Notes: generated by a model from the letters alone, not told the origin. 64,000 nucleotides of DNA from Coptis chinensis (GCA_015680905.1 CM027378.1:56569501-56633500); one strand, 5' to 3'. Positions 48,540 through 61,186 are shown, numbered from the stretch's first letter. Numbers and translations: made by a program.

Positions 48540-50490
48540 TTAAATCAATAGTTTCATTGTTGCACGGAATACAAGATTTGTTTCTTGCCTAAGAATAAGA
48601 GTGATAAAGCCATATTAGACAATTAAGTACACGAGTGATCTAAAATAGTTATTAAGAACATACGGAACTGCGAGAGTTCAAATTTCTCTACTAGAAAATT
48701 AGTTATGAAAATAGGCTTAGATTCATTATCCCAATTCAATTCCATTTTCCCACTCGCCTCCTCATAATCGATTCGACAATCATAAAAATGTCAAACAATA
48801 TCTTCATGACATTTGTCCCCTTAGAATAAAAGATACAATCCCAACGGCGATTTTCGCATTTTTGTTTAAAAAACATCCGTTCATGGCATTGTTATTACAG
48901 GATTCTCCATAATAGAGTTCTGCATGAATCTTTCGTTTAGTTGCCATGTGCAACTGTTTGCAAACTTGTCCTTGAGCTAGGGTATTACTGTCTGACACGG
49001 GGGTAAGAGGACACAACAAAACCACAGGGACGAGACTGAAAATTTAAACATTGGCTCTGTATAAAATCGCTCAGTTCAGAACCTTCTTTCTCCTAAATCT
49101 TTCAAGCGTAACAAATATTAATAAGGCACCATTCCTTCCTCACAACCAATACCGCCTGACAACAGCAAACGAAAACAGAAACCCAATCTATATTGAATTC
49201 AATTGAGAACTTTGACAACTCAACTCTCTTTTCTAATTTTTGTTGTTCTTTTCCTTATCAAATGAGAACTGAATTCACTACGTCATGAAGAGAATTATCC
49301 ACAAATTGGGGAATCGCTACTATTTGGGAAAGTAGTTTACACAATTTAAAAATTAAACACTGATCGATTGTGAACTAACCGGCGGTAGCTCTTGCCGATT
49401 AGCAAGAGCTGATAACAATGATTGGAGGTATAACTGGAGGTTGCAGTGCCTATTAATGGGTGGAGTGAAGTGGTGATAACGATAAGGGAGTCGTGGTGCA
49501 GCTAAAAGAAGAAGATCGGTCTCTTTTGTTTTTGTTTGATTGGGCTTTTTTTTTTTTAGTTTTTAAGCCCAAGTGGTTGTATGTAAACTTTGACTTGGAT
49601 TGGGGTCCGAAACAATGTAGGATTCTAACTTACTAGTTCGGAATAGAGAGCTAGTTCGTAATACAGAAGAATTCCACCTTACTAAAGCACAACTTAACAC
49701 ATATATGCATCACGCATACACTTCAAAGCTTCTATCAATTCATTTTTTATTTTATTTTATTTTTTTTATAAAAATAATCACTCAATTTATAAACTATTGA
49801 TATTTTAAATAATTAAAAGCAACTAATCTCATGACAGTAAGAAATAAACTTAACTGTACTTAGCCTCTACCATCTTTCTAATACTATACCATAACAACTA
49901 AAAATAGATTAATTCTTCATACTCTTGATACTTCAAGCTCCTTCCCGAACCTTTTGTGGTGATGGGATAGAGAATACAGAGATGTATAAAGTATTGATGT
50001 AGTGAACGTAGGAGACGCTACAAAATATAGCTTCATAGGAAAACTTTCAGAAGTACTCCACGTCTCTACTAGTCATAATCGTGAACCTACAGCTTCCTAA
50101 CGCTGGGAAAATTCTAACTCCTATTTGAACTCAAATTCCAAAATCTATCGCACTCTCCCTCTTTTGCTTTGCATGAACTGGGTTAGTTTTCCTGGTTATA
50201 TTGGAACTTCCCTAGTCCTCTATCATTGTTTGAATTGGATTTGGAGAAAGCTACTCACAGTTGGAATGGAAATATAAAAAGCTTAAGAATTCGGTGAGTT
50301 TTTTACTTTATATCTTCAGCACAGGTTCAGGTACGCATTTATTTTTCTCAGTTCGATTTCCTTGTCATGAGCTACTAATTAAACTATCTATTTAACTACT
50401 TTGGTTGCCTTCCATAAGCGCTACGTTTAATGTCGCCAGCCGACACAGAGGGGAGAAACTTAAGGTTACCCTCCTAACTAGCTTAGGTAA
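46677..50490 (-). other. Element G 3' non-coding region
   Basis: About 3.8 kb with no recognised gene. The part 46677-47700 resembles D/F 3' regions. A TTGAGGACAATGCC followed by AAGGGGTGAG box lies near 48160-48195 on the minus strand. The block AAACGTAGCGCTTATGGAAG plus GCAACC (minus, about 50453-50406) resembles a GCGCTT..GGGAGGCAACC motif common after coding regions in Athila-like plant elements. The stretch 48540-50400 shows nothing I recognise. Confidence 0.6.
48483..48538. repeat. (AAT)n microsatellite
   Basis: About 18 ATA/TAA triplets in a row. Confidence 0.95.
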
Positions 50491-51993
50491 TTAATTTTTA
50501 AAATTTGTGAGTCTTTTATAGTCAGATTCCTTAGACTTAAAACTTGTTTGTAATCCAATTTTTGCTCTTTTTATCTTCCTTCTTTTATATGCGTGGCCTA
50601 TACATTTTAGTAGAGGGCGAGTCATCTTAATTAAATCTTTGATAAATCTACGATTAAAAGTAGCTTGACATAAAGATGCTCGAATGTCTTCTATTTTTGT
50701 ATGAGGTTGACCAATGTCTAGCAATGTATTAATATGGTGTATAACATTATTCTTGTTATAATTCATGCCTAATTGTGATACACATGATAAAAATGGATCT
50801 TTGTAGTGAGTGTTCCTAAAACTTTTATTAGCTATTGTGTGTATTGCACATAGATCATCCATATTTTCTGTATCATCGTCAAGGTTTCTAAATAATGTAA
50901 AGATGTTTATATCTACTCTCATATTCCTGAAAGTGATGGACATGTTCCCATTCCTACAATTAATTAAAGCTTCGGCTATAGCTAAGAATGGTCTACCCAA
51001 GATGGTAGGAATTTGGTTTCCATTTGTAGGTAAAGTGTCAAGAACTATAAAATCAACGGGGTAATAAAAATTAGAGACCTTGATAATCACATCCTCTATT
51101 ACCCCTCGTGGAATCTCAATAGATCTATCAGCTAATTATAGTCTAACCTTTGTTGGTTTCAAGTCTTTTAACCCTAGCTGTTTATAAAATGAGTATGGTA
51201 ATAAATTCACACTAGCACCTAAATCCAATAATGTTTGATCAATGTAGTCCTCTCCTATTCTACACATAACTGTAAGACTACCGGGGTCTTTATGTTTTAC
51301 TACGACTTTATTCTGTAAAAAGGATGAACAACTTTGTGCAATAAAAGCGTCCTTAGGAATATTTGTTTTCTTCTTTACTAGGTCTTTTATAAATTTAGCA
51401 TATGAAAGTATTTGTTTAATTGCACTTAGAAAAGGAATATTGATATGTAGATTTTTAAAAATATTCATGATCTCATTATATTGTGCTTCCTTTTTGTTAT
51501 CTTTTAACCTAGAAGGGAATGGTGCTAGTGGAATTTTTTCGGTTACCTGCTCTTTGGTTTTCTCAGTTTCAACTGGCTTTTTCTTATCTTTTGTTATAAC
51601 AACTTCATCAGAATCAAGTATGTCAACTTTGTTATCTACTTTCTTTCCTGACCTAAGGGTAGATATTGAATTAACTCCCTCTATGGATGCGGATGAAGGG
51701 GTGGTTTCAACTTGATAAACATTTCTACCTTTAGGGTTTTGTTCAGGTTGACTTGGTAAAGTTCCCTTGGGTCTGTCTGCTAGACTAGCTAGTATCTGAT
51801 TTAATTGTTGGCTCATCTGTTGAGTTACTTGAGAAATTTGTTGTGTTACTTGTTGAGCCATAATATCGAATTTTTGGTCAATTCTTTTGAATTCATTCTC
51901 GGTTTTGGTGGCTAAAGCTTTCATATTTTCATCTATGGTGTTGGGTTGGGTTTGATAATTAGCCATAGGATCAATAGCTAATTCTCTGTTCAC
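50491..51993 (-). pseudogene. Element G linker and retropepsin (fossil)
   Basis: The frame 51993-51136 has a Gln-rich helical segment (QVTQQISQVTQQMSQQLNQ), a linker and LLDLGASVNLLPYSFYKQLGL. The frame 51090-50491 has VSNFYYPVDFIVLDT, ILGRPFLAIAEALINC and a basic end. Same order as D and F but without the long coiled coil or second knuckle. Confidence 0.85.
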
Positions 51994-52060
51994 GTTTGGT
52001 TGTTATTGTTGTTGTTGTTGTTGTGGGTAATACTGTGGAGAATGTACTACTGCGCCTCTA

Positions 52061-53326
52061 TTATTCATGTAGTTGCCTATTGTTACCTTGATTACCTTGA
52101 AAACCATATTGGTTTTGCTGTGGAGACATGTTTTGTCTCCATGAATTGTTTGAGTTATTTCTAAGATCTGGGTTATTGTTGTTGTTGTTATTAAAATTAT
52201 TTTGATAACCCTGCCTTTTGAATGTATTAAAAGCACAAACATCATCAGTACCTTGAGCAACAAACATACAGCAAACTGAGGAGTCGTGATCTATAGTAAG
52301 AACATTCATTGCTTGTTGAGGTTGATTATTCATTGGAGAGTTTAAAGTAAATGAATCAAACTTCTTGTTTAAAGTTTCAATTCCTGTGGATAAACTAGCA
52401 ATGGCACCTTCAAGTTTCTCATTGATTTCGTTTTTAACCTCATATATACCTGGTTTACTAAAACTCATCCCCCCATATACCCGTGCCATGTCCTCATGGT
52501 CACTACTATTGGCCCAGTCCTTAGAACTCTCAGAAAAGTTTTGCAAAAAAGTGTAGGCTTCATCAGGAGTAAGACTAGTAAATCTTCCTCTATTCATTGA
52601 TTCAATTAACTGACGGTTCATAGGTGAAAGACCTTTTATAAAGTAATGTACTATATTAAGTATGTTAAAACCATGATGTGGACAACGGACAAGTAAATCA
52701 TTAAATCTATCCCATGTTGTATGAAACTCTTCATTAGGTTTTCCTTTGAAGGTTGAAATAGCTAATTGCATGGCTTCAGTTTTACGTAAAGGGTAATATT
52801 GTTTTATAAACTTTTGTGATAGTTGCTCCCAAGTAGTTATAAAATTAGAGGGTAGGGATCTATACCAACGTAGTGCGGCATCCTCAAAAGTCAAGGGGAA
52901 CAACCTTAATCTAGTCTCTTTAGGGGAAAGATGAGGTGCTTTAAAAGTACTTAATATGCTCAAGAACTTACTCAGATGATTATACAGTTCTTCATTTGTT
53001 TTTCCATAATATCTTGGCAACATATTAAGAATGGTGGGCTTAATCTCATAGTTATTGTTATTATCGAGCATCACTATGCAGTTCGGTGGTTGAACCGCGA
53101 TAGGTTGAAACAAAGTGCTAAGAGTTTTTTTATTAGCCATGGCGGCTAATGGTACTCTCTCTAGTGTATCTTCTAAGTCTACTAGTGGTGTGTGTGTTTC
53201 AGATTCAGAATCAGATCCTGAGTTGGATGGTGTGGTCTCCTCCAAAACCAGAATTGGAAGATTGTTACAAGAATTAGCTCTTCTGATTAAACGTTTACGA
53301 GGTAAATCACAAAACCAAGTTTTCAA
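52061..53326 (-). CDS. Element G gag (421 aa)
   Basis: The longest open gag in the window. N-terminus with RKRLIRR and an acidic SGSDSESE stretch; CIVMLDNNNNYEIKPTILNMLP; the gag core from about residue 140 (LFPLTFEDAALRWYRSLP, FIKQYYPLRKTEAMQLAI, CPHHGFNILNIVHYFIKGLSP, DEAYTFLQNFSE); then a segment where the knuckle should be is degenerate (CCMFVAQGTDDVC); and an Asn-rich tail. Athila-type Retrotrans_gag. Confidence 0.85.
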   Translation of the reverse strand: MKTWFCDLPRKRLIRRANSCNNLPILVLEETTPSNSGSDSESETHTPLVDLEDTLERVPLAAMANKKTLSTLFQPIAVQPPNCIVMLDNNNNYEIKPTILNMLPRYYGKTNEELYNHLSKFLSILSTFKAPHLSPKETRLRLFPLTFEDAALRWYRSLPSNFITTWEQLSQKFIKQYYPLRKTEAMQLAISTFKGKPNEEFHTTWDRFNDLLVRCPHHGFNILNIVHYFIKGLSPMNRQLIESMNRGRFTSLTPDEAYTFLQNFSESSKDWANSSDHEDMARVYGGMSFSKPGIYEVKNEINEKLEGAIASLSTGIETLNKKFDSFTLNSPMNNQPQQAMNVLTIDHDSSVCCMFVAQGTDDVCAFNTFKRQGYQNNFNNNNNNNPDLRNNSNNSWRQNMSPQQNQYGFQGNQGNNRQLHE

Positions 53327-53454
53327 GCACTAGACAATTAAGCTATATGAATATGCACTTAATTAACTAAATTATATTATTAAACTATATGAGTCTAACT
53401 ATTAATGCTAATTATAAAACCGCTAACAGGTGATTCACGGTGGAAAAGAAGTAC

Positions 53455-54165
53455 TTACTGTTACAGCAAGCAAAACAAGTCCAAAAATTTAGAAATGTTT
53501 ACAGCAACTACCTAATATGTCCAGGATGTAGCCTGCAAAATTTCAGAGCAATCAAAGCTTGCTAAGCTACTCTTCTATACTGTTTAATCCTGCAGAGTCC
53601 AATGAAGAAGTTTTCTACACATACTGTAAACAATCGATTGAATAAATAAGTAAAAGAGCACTAAAAATCACGAAAGTTTTACTGGAGTCTCCTGACATGT
53701 CAGGGATGATCGTGTAAAACTTTTGGATTATTTGGAGTTTTACAAATCCTTCTTCTCGACTGTTCTTCCAAAGACCTTGGTCCTGAAAAACTGCAGCAAC
53801 ACACTGAAAACAAGCAACTAGTTAAGTCGTCAAAACAGGTCAAACAATACCCAAATTTTTACTGGAAGCTTCTAACAAATCGAGGTTACTCCTGTAAAAA
53901 ATTAAGAATTTTTGATAATGTGTAAATAACTCTGCTCGACAGTTTTTACAGATGCTTGCGTCCTGAAAACTGAAAACGGGGTACTACAAAGACAATGTTA
54001 GTTACCTAGGTAAGACAAATACTAAAAATTCGAAAAATTTCCAATAAATTACTGATACTGTACAGATCAACTCTATAAAATTTCAGAATTTTTTGAAATT
54101 TATAAATACGTTTTCTGTGCTGTTCTTTTCTGTCAAACAAACACTTTTATGAAAATATTTTCTAC
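53455..54165 (-). repeat. Diverged tandem repeat, about 4 x 170 bp, in G leader
   Basis: Four units each read (plus strand) AAATTTTTACTGGA-like, a CCTGTAAAA/CTATAAAAT step, TTTTTGAA-type A/T stretch, CTCGACTGTTCTT-like and CCTGAAAA-like segments. Starts near 53480, 53668, 53845 and 54020. Non-coding, between primer site and gag. Confidence 0.55.
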
Positions 54166-54270
54166 TATGCAAATCTAATTGAATTATCCTAAATATGCAA
54201 TTTAAACTATATGAATTCCTAAATTAAAGTAATCTAAATTAAATATTCTATTACCTAATCAATTTAGAGT

Positions 54271-54284
54271 TGGCAACGGCGCCA
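54271..54284 (-). promoter_or_regulatory. Primer-binding site of element G
   Basis: Minus strand TGGCGCCGTTGCCA. The first 13 bases are a perfect complement to the 3' end of plant tRNA-Asp. One base separates it from the LTR. Confidence 0.9.
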
Positions 54285-54285
54285 T

Positions 54286-55810
54286 TGAAAAAGCACGCAA
54301 ACACGTAATTATTTGTGTCGTTGTTTGTGTTACGTATCTTTTGCAAATCTCACTTAGCCTATTAAATATTGATTAGTATAGTGGCTAGCAAGATATCAAT
54401 CCTACTCTAAATAACTAAATATTGATAATAGAAATTCCTAATCTAAGTTACTCTAATGGATGCAAGTAAAAGATATGGCTAAGTAATGATGAATATATAG
54501 TTGATTTGATTTGAGATGTAAACTATGCATAAACTAAACTAAATTAAATATATGAATATGAATCAAAAGAGAGAATATCTTGGAAGAGATGAATCCACCA
54601 AAATCATAGAATTAGTCTAATAGATCTACCTATCATGTTTAATATAAATCACCAATAGAAACTCACCATACTTACAAACCTTACGCTCATAACCATGATA
54701 ATAATATGTGGCTTTCAACGTATTTTCTATCTTTCTATCAAATACTTCTTCAATCTCCAATGATATCTTCTATCTAACCAAATTGTGCTTTAAGTGGCAT
54801 TCAATATACAATTCTAGGTGCCATGGAAAATTCACATGTGGCATTAACCATACAACTAATTGAGGTGCCATAAAAAATCCAATCATCACACTATAACACT
54901 AAAAACTAGAAGAAAAGAATATAGGGTTTGTGGTATTTGGCTCTACATAATTATGAATTACCCTAAGACCTCCTAACCTCCACAGGAGCATTAGATCAAT
55001 GGATGAATAAGAAGAAAATCAATGAAGGATTTAAACTAAAACATGATAGAAGAAGAACTAAACTAAAACATATAAAAAAGGCTTCATCTCCCCTCCCAAG
55101 AGAAGGGACATTAGCTCCTCATACTATGCTATGAACACAATATGAAAAGGAATAATCTTTATAGCTATTAATGGTGAAAAGGTCTGAACTTTCTTCTCTC
55201 TTAATTCTAGATCTAAGATACAAACACTAAATTTCCTAGATGATGTAAACTGAAGTTTTTGTGCCTTATATATTGGCTTACATGCTCGTCTGGATAGAGA
55301 TCCGAATCCTATGTTTATTTGGTGTCAAACTCTCTGTAATCTTTCTAGAAGCAATCTTGTAAAAGTTCAATTCGTTTGAACAAAAGTGAGACGTGTCCCA
55401 CTTTTCCATGTAGGCTATTTCGCAAGCTGTAGCTTCTGACAGCTTTCAGTTTCCTAATTCTTGTGAAACTCTAACTTCTTTTCCATGTTGATCTCCTCTT
55501 CCTATGAAGTCGAAATTAAGGCTTTGAGATCAGATTTAAAACTCTTCTAACTCAACTATTATCCTCTTTTAGAGTCCCATTAGGCTTGGCAATTATGGAG
55601 ACAAATATGACGTTTTTGCCCTAGGCCTTTAAATGTAATTCCCAGTGACTCCTTTTTGACTTGTTTGACTTCTTTTCCCTCCATATTTCACATTTAGGTT
55701 CTTTGACCTGTAAAAACTCAAATTGCATCATATTAGAATATTTAAATATAAAATAGAAACTAACATATACATAATTAGGGTTATAAATCATTACTTTTGA
55801 GCACTTATCA
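54286..55810 (-). repeat. Element G 5' LTR
   Basis: 1525 bp, matching 36043-37567 throughout. Ends followed by TSD ATGGG. Confidence 0.95.
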
Positions 55811-55815
55811 ATGGG

Positions 55816-58800
55816 ATCCTGGAATAATTTCATTGTTGAAAATTATGGAAACTGGCTAGCTTATTTACTGTAAAGTGGATTTACTGCCTACAATGAAATC
55901 ATTTTTTTTTTAATTGTGGTATATGCAAGTAACTCGAGTGCTGATAGACTGAGATTATGGAGTGATATCTGCAATATTTATACAGGGATACAAGGTGAGT
56001 GGTGTGGGGACTTCAATAATGTATTGTATTCCTTTGAAAGAATTGGGGGGAGCGGTTGTGCATCCTAGGGAGACTGACCCTTTTTCTGACTCTCTTGTTT
56101 AAGTTGAACTATATGATCTTAAAGCTTCTAGGGGGTTCTACACATGGACCAACTTTGCCAGAAAGTGGTCTAAAACTGATAGATGTATGGTTAACAGTTA
56201 CTGGAGTGCGACATTCTCTTACTCTTATGTTGAATGCCTCCTTCCTAGTACCTCTGATCATTCCCCAATAGTCTTATCCATTATGCATAAAGTTACTGCT
56301 AGTCTCCCGTTCAAGTTCAATAATTTCTAGATTCTTCATCTAGAATTCTTGGTAATGTTTCTGACCTGCTGGAATGAATTAGTGTATGGCAATCCCATGT
56401 ACATTCTTACCCAGAAGCTGAAGCTACTGAAGAGCAAACTCAAGGGATGGGCCAAATTCTATTGCTCTGACTTAACTAAGCTGACAGAAGCAGCAAGGAA
56501 AAAATTTAAAAGCATACAGAAAGACCAACAAAGTAATCCCATGGATGCTCTTTTATGCATATGGGAAAAGGAAGCTAGAAATGCCCTGTGTCAGCTTATG
56601 ATTATGGAAGGTGAGGATCTCAGCCATAGAACCAAATGTGATTAGATGAAATATGGGGATAAATGCACTGAGTTTTTTCATAAGATACTCATGAAAAAAA
56701 AGGGCAGAAATCTAATATGGGTATTACAAGATGCTATTGGAGTTAGAAGGGAAGGTCATGAGGAAGTTTCAGAAGCCTTTGTTGATTATTACAAGGGGCT
56801 GTTGGGACAACCTTCACCAGCTCGCTGTGACTCTGTATTCCTTTGAGAGTCTCCATTTTCCAAGGGTTCTAACTATATATGAGGCAGATTATATGGTGCA
56901 AGAATTTTTTGAGGCAGAAATCCAGAGAGCTTTGTTTGAGGTGGATGATAACAAAGCTCCAGGTCTGGATGGATTTAATTCTCACTTCTTCAAAAAGAAC
57001 TGGCAGTATGTGAAAGATGAGTTTGTCAAAACTATTATCTTCGTGTTTTCCCTGAAGTCTATTCATCAAGGAGTTAACTCAACGCACTTAAGTCTTATCC
57101 CGAAATGTGCAAATCATTCAAGAGTTGATGATTTCAGACCTATTGCCTGTTGCAATGTTATCTATAAGTGTGTATCAAAATTACTCACTAATAGAATGAA
57201 GCCTTACATGTCTAAAATCACTTCCATGCAACAATCTGCATTCATCTCCAGCAGATCAATTCAAGACAATCTCCTGTTGGCTCATGAGCTGGTCAGAAGC
57301 TACAATAGATCTCTCGGGACTAAAAGATACTCTATAAAGATTGATATTACCAAAGCATATGACACAGTTAGTTGGCAAACTATTGAGAAAGTGCTGGTAA
57401 GATTTAGATTCCCGGAGAAATTTGTTGAGTGGACTAAGATGTGCTATACCATACCATACTATTCTGTCTTAGTCAATGCTACACCTCAAGGTTACTTTGC
57501 TAGTAGTAGAGGGCTCAGGCAAGGGGACCCCATAACCCCATACTTATTTTTCCTAGTCATGGAGGTGCTTGGTGGTATGCTGAAACGTAGTGTGATAGCG
57601 AAAGAAATTTCTTACCACCCTAAATGTAAGAAATTAAATATCACACATATATGCTTTGCAGATGACATCTTGCTGTTCTGTAAGGGTGATGAAACAATAA
57701 TGAAGGCTTTGAAGAAAACCATTGATGAATTCACTGAGTGTACAGGACTTAAGTTGAGTACACAGAAGACTACACTACTGGCTGGAAGTATGAGCTATCA
57801 TGAAGCAAAGGAATTGTCGGGCATTATGGAAGTGCAAATGGTACAGCCCCCCATTACTTATCTAGGGCTCCCACTCACTGCATCTATAATGGGGATCAAA
57901 GAATGTTTTCCTTTGACAGAAATGGTTTCTAAGAGAATTTCAAATTGGAAGAATAAGTCTCTCACTCATGCAGGAAGGTTACAATTGATTCAGTTAGTCT
58001 TATCCTATTTTTATGTTTATTGGGCTAGAACTTATATCTTACCCAAAAAAACATTGAATGACATTGGTAAGATTTGCAATAGGTTCCTTTGGGTAGGTCC
58101 GGACATGACACCCAAAATGCTTCATGCTAGTCATTCTCTCATTAGACTTGGGAAATATCAAGGTGGACTGGGGATAGTGGACCTGAAGACATGGAATAAG
58201 GCTGCCTATGGTGGCCTTGTATTTAAGATTGCAAGCTATGAAGACTCTTTATGGGTTAAGTGGTCAGTTGAACATCATGTTAGAAAACAACACTTCTGGA
58301 CTATGAAAATTCGAACTGATTGCTCGTGGGTCTAGAGGAATGTCTTAAAGCATCAGAAAGCTACACAGAAATTAGTAAGACACCAGATAGCAAAAGGAGA
58401 GCAGACTTATGTATGGCACGATCCTTGGTGCCATGACACTCCATTACTATAGTGGCCTGAAGCAATGCAACTCTTACAGGTACCGGAGAATGCGCTTGTT
58501 AGAGATCTTATTTCTGATGGGATATGGAACCATATAGTTACTAGCCTGCCTTCTAGTGAACTGAAAAAGAGAATATAGGATACTGAGTTGAGCCCTATGC
58601 TACAGTAATACCAGGTTATATGGACACTAACAGTCTTAGGCAGATTCACAGCCAAATCAGCATACATGGCACTCAAGCAGATTAGAACAAAAGTTAAATG
58701 GTATAAAGTGGTATGGGGTAAGCTAGTTGTACCTAAACACTCCTTCACTGGTTGGCAACTGTTTGCTAATTGTTTACCTACTCATGATAGACTGGTTAAG

Positions 58801-59737
58801 AAGAAAATTATTAACCAATCTTTTTGTAGTTTTTGCAACTCTTCTAGGGAGCATTCAAAGTATCTATATTTTGATTGTCTATATACTACAGGTGTCTAGT
58901 CAAGGGTGAAAAGATGGATGGGCTTGAGCACTCAAGTTAAGTCATTAACTACCGAGTGGTATAACATCATGAGGATATGTAGAGATGCCATAATGGAATC
59001 TGAAATTGCTAGAGTTGTTGTCTGTGCCACTATATATTCCATATGGGTTGAAAGGAATTTGAGGAAGTTTCAGCAGAAGCAGAATATTGAGGATCAAGTC
59101 TGCAAAAAAGTGAAGAGGGAAATGAAGATATATTTGTAGACAGTGTTGAAAGAGGTCCCTAACATGATGGCAGCCAGAATTCTTCTCAATAGGATGGGAA
59201 TACAAGCTTCCTTCACTCCACGTGCCCCAATCTGGTGCAAATGGTTTAAGCCTAAACCAGGAGAGTTATTAGTTAATACTGATGGCTCTGTCACAGAAGA
59301 CTTCAATGGATTTGGAAGTGTGATCAGAGATGAAGCTGGAGTAGTTTAGCGGGCGTATACTAGGAGTTCTACTAAGAGATCGGTCATTACCTAAGAACTT
59401 TTGGCTATTGAAGCGGGTATGAAGGGTGCAATTTGTATTAGAGCTAAACGAATCACTGTTTGTTCGGACTCTAAATGTGCAGTAGGAGCGATAACTAGAC
59501 TAGAGGAACCTCCTTGGTATTATCTCAACATTGTTGCTTCTATTGAGCTTTTGAAACAACAGTTTGAACTGGTTGATTTTAAGCATGTGTATAGACAAAC
59601 AAATATGGTAGTTGATTACTTGTCTAAGTTATGTAAGACTCATGAGGATTCTGTTTTCTTTTTTCGTCCTCCTTTAGACTGTGCTCTAACTAATATTGTA
59701 ATGGAGGATGCGCAAGGAAAAGTGTACTTGAGATTTT
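55816..59737 (+). pseudogene. LINE ORF2: rest of endonuclease, reverse transcriptase, zf-RVT, RNase H
   Basis: Endonuclease end: VYASNSSADRLRLW, GDFNNVL, ERIGG, GFYTWTNFARKWSKTDR, TSDHSPIV. RT in the frame 56731-58335: NKAPGLDGFNSHFFKKNW, LIPKCANHSRVDDFRPIACC, QSAFISSRSIQDNLLLAHEL, IDITKAYDTVSW, GLRQGDPITPYLF and the catalytic FADDILLF. zf-RVT about 58680-58890 (VVPKHSFTGWQLFANCLPT..RLVKK). RNase H 59225-59739 with NTDGSVTEDFNGFGSVIRDE, ELLAIEAG and CSDSK. The RNase H tail is typical of one branch of plant L1s. Several stops and frameshifts, so inactive. Confidence 0.9.
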
Positions 59738-59778
59738 GATTAATACAGGTTGGGGTCTGCCTAACCCCTAGCTACTTC

Positions 59779-59784
59779 AAAAAA

Positions 59785-59826
<42 letters not shown>
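59779..59826 (+). other. LINE poly(A) tail
   Basis: A-rich run broken once by TT, after a short 3' UTR (GGTTGGGGTCTGCCTAACCC). Marks the LINE 3' end. Confidence 0.9.
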
Positions 59827-59829
<3 letters not shown>

Positions 59830-60039
59830 CATTAGAGGACTTGATACGTAGGCAACTCGCACAGACTCGAGCTCAGTCAATTTCCACATTTCACACTATT
59901 TTCCCCCATTTTCCACTAATTCAGCTCATTTACCAAAAATTGTATTGTCATGACGAAAAGAGACCTTTACAATCACTTATAGATCTGCCTTTCACAAAGG
60001 CACCTTAAAGGGGATGATAATTTTATGTAGGTGAACAAA
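59827..60039. other. Unassigned sequence after the LINE
   Basis: Contains CTTGATACGTAGGCAACTC, a phrase reminiscent of the R region of Tat-type LTRs, so it may be LTR debris. No gene. Confidence 0.3.
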
Positions 60040-60720
60040 TCTAGCTTATAGGTGAAGTTACAAAGACTGATAGGTCTAAATTTTGTTATATGGTCGGGGT
60101 TGGGAATTTTAGGTATCAAGGTGATGAAAAACTCATTTATGCAATTGGATACGATTACAAAGGTGAAAAAATGTTTGACTGCATTACTGATATCTTCACT
60201 AATAATATCCCAATACTTTTGGGGAAAAAACCCCATGAAATCCATTTGGACCGGGGACCTTAAGAGTTCCCATGTTTTTCACGTAATGTTCTAAATCTCT
60301 ACATCAGTAGGGACTTTAGTGAGATTAACATTTTCAGTGGGAGTGATACAAGGTTTGAAAAGTTTCATAATGTCTTCATTTGGAAGAGGTTTTTTAGATG
60401 TAAAAATAGTTTGAAAATAGTTATTAACATTTGCACCCACCGTTTTGTCGTCAGTATCCAGTTCCCTGCACCATCTTTTAGTTTTTCTATCTTATTCTTC
60501 CTTCGCCTATAAACAATGGAGAGATGAAAGAATCTTGTATTTTTGCCCCTTTCTTTAATCCAATTAAATCCCGCCTTTTGTTGCCAAAAACTTTCTTCCT
60601 TTTCTAGTAACTTTTGGATCGGAGTTGTTGCATCAGTTCTTCAACTTTGTAATAGTTTGTTATATCATTCATATTACCATAGAAAACAAGCTCCAACTCC
60701 TTTCGAACCTTTTTGAGGTA
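60040..60720 (-). pseudogene. Second LINE fragment (RT N-terminal region)
   Basis: Minus strand, reading from 60720: EEFWQQ-type block (EKEESFWQQKAGFNWIKERG, then NTRFFHLSI, RRRKNKIEKL and GNWI), then in 60245-60040 FFQKYW-like, NEFFITLIPKIPNPDHITKF and RPISLCNFTYK. This is the stretch before and into the RT domain of an L1, truncated at both ends and in more than one frame. Opposite strand to the main LINE. Confidence 0.8.
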
Positions 60721-60904
60721 TTTTTTTTAAAAAAAATCATATATTAGGTAATATGTAATAGTTGTCGTTCTATTAATTAATAAAAATTGCAATTCATTTG
60801 CTAAATCGAATTGATCAAATGAAGTCAATTAAAACCTGTCAAAATGATCAAAGGACCAATTCTAAATCATACAACATAATAATAATCATCATATAACTAA
60901 TAAT
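60721..60904. other. AT-rich unassigned stretch
   Basis: Nothing recognised. Confidence 0.3.
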
Positions 60905-61186
60905 ATAAATCATCAAGTCCTCACTCCCTACATACAGTTCTTCTATCGTAAACCCCTCGACTGTCCTTGTGTTGAACTCTCCGGCTGTCCATATGATGAC
61001 CTCCTCGGATGTACCCTAGTGCGATCAAGCTGAGCCTATAACTCATTAACTTGGATTTGCAAATCGTCTTGCTCCATGTGAGCTTAGAAAAGAAGTGTCT
61101 CTCTCTTAGCACTATAGGCGAATACTGAGGAGCACATGCCCTCACTTACAAGAATGCTTGTCTCATACCTCCTACGTAGCTCATCC

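Larger units (their letters stand above)
36043..55810 (-). mobile_element. Element G: gag-protease LTR retrotransposon fossil in the LINE, host of F
   Basis: Minus strand: 5' LTR 55810-54286, primer site, leader with tandem repeats, gag 53326-52061, protease 51993-50491, a 4-kb non-coding region, structured block, PPT, 3' LTR 37567-36043. Both LTRs are 1525 bp; perfect TSD ATGGG. Interrupted by F. Own length is about 10.8 kb. In about 225 sampled LTR bases I count about 10 differences (about 4%). No RT or integrase. Ends whole; coding part lightly broken. Confidence 0.95.
34150..59826 (+). mobile_element. Plant L1-type LINE, split by element G
   Basis: The 5' end is near 34100-34200. ORF1 (34220-35817), 2-base gap, ORF2 from 35820, interrupted in the endonuclease at 36042/55816 by G (TSD ATGGG), then reverse transcriptase, zf-RVT, RNase H, 3' UTR and poly(A) 59779-59826. 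Own length is about 5.9 kb. It is full-length in layout but carries several stops and frameshifts. Target-site duplication of the LINE was not found. Confidence 0.9.

Noticed and set aside
48804-49025. Minus-strand 73-aa frame in G's non-coding region
   Set aside because: No recognisable domain and no counterpart in D, F or C.
55621-55833. Minus-strand 70-aa frame at the right end of G
   Set aside because: It is LTR sequence running into the LINE; no domain.
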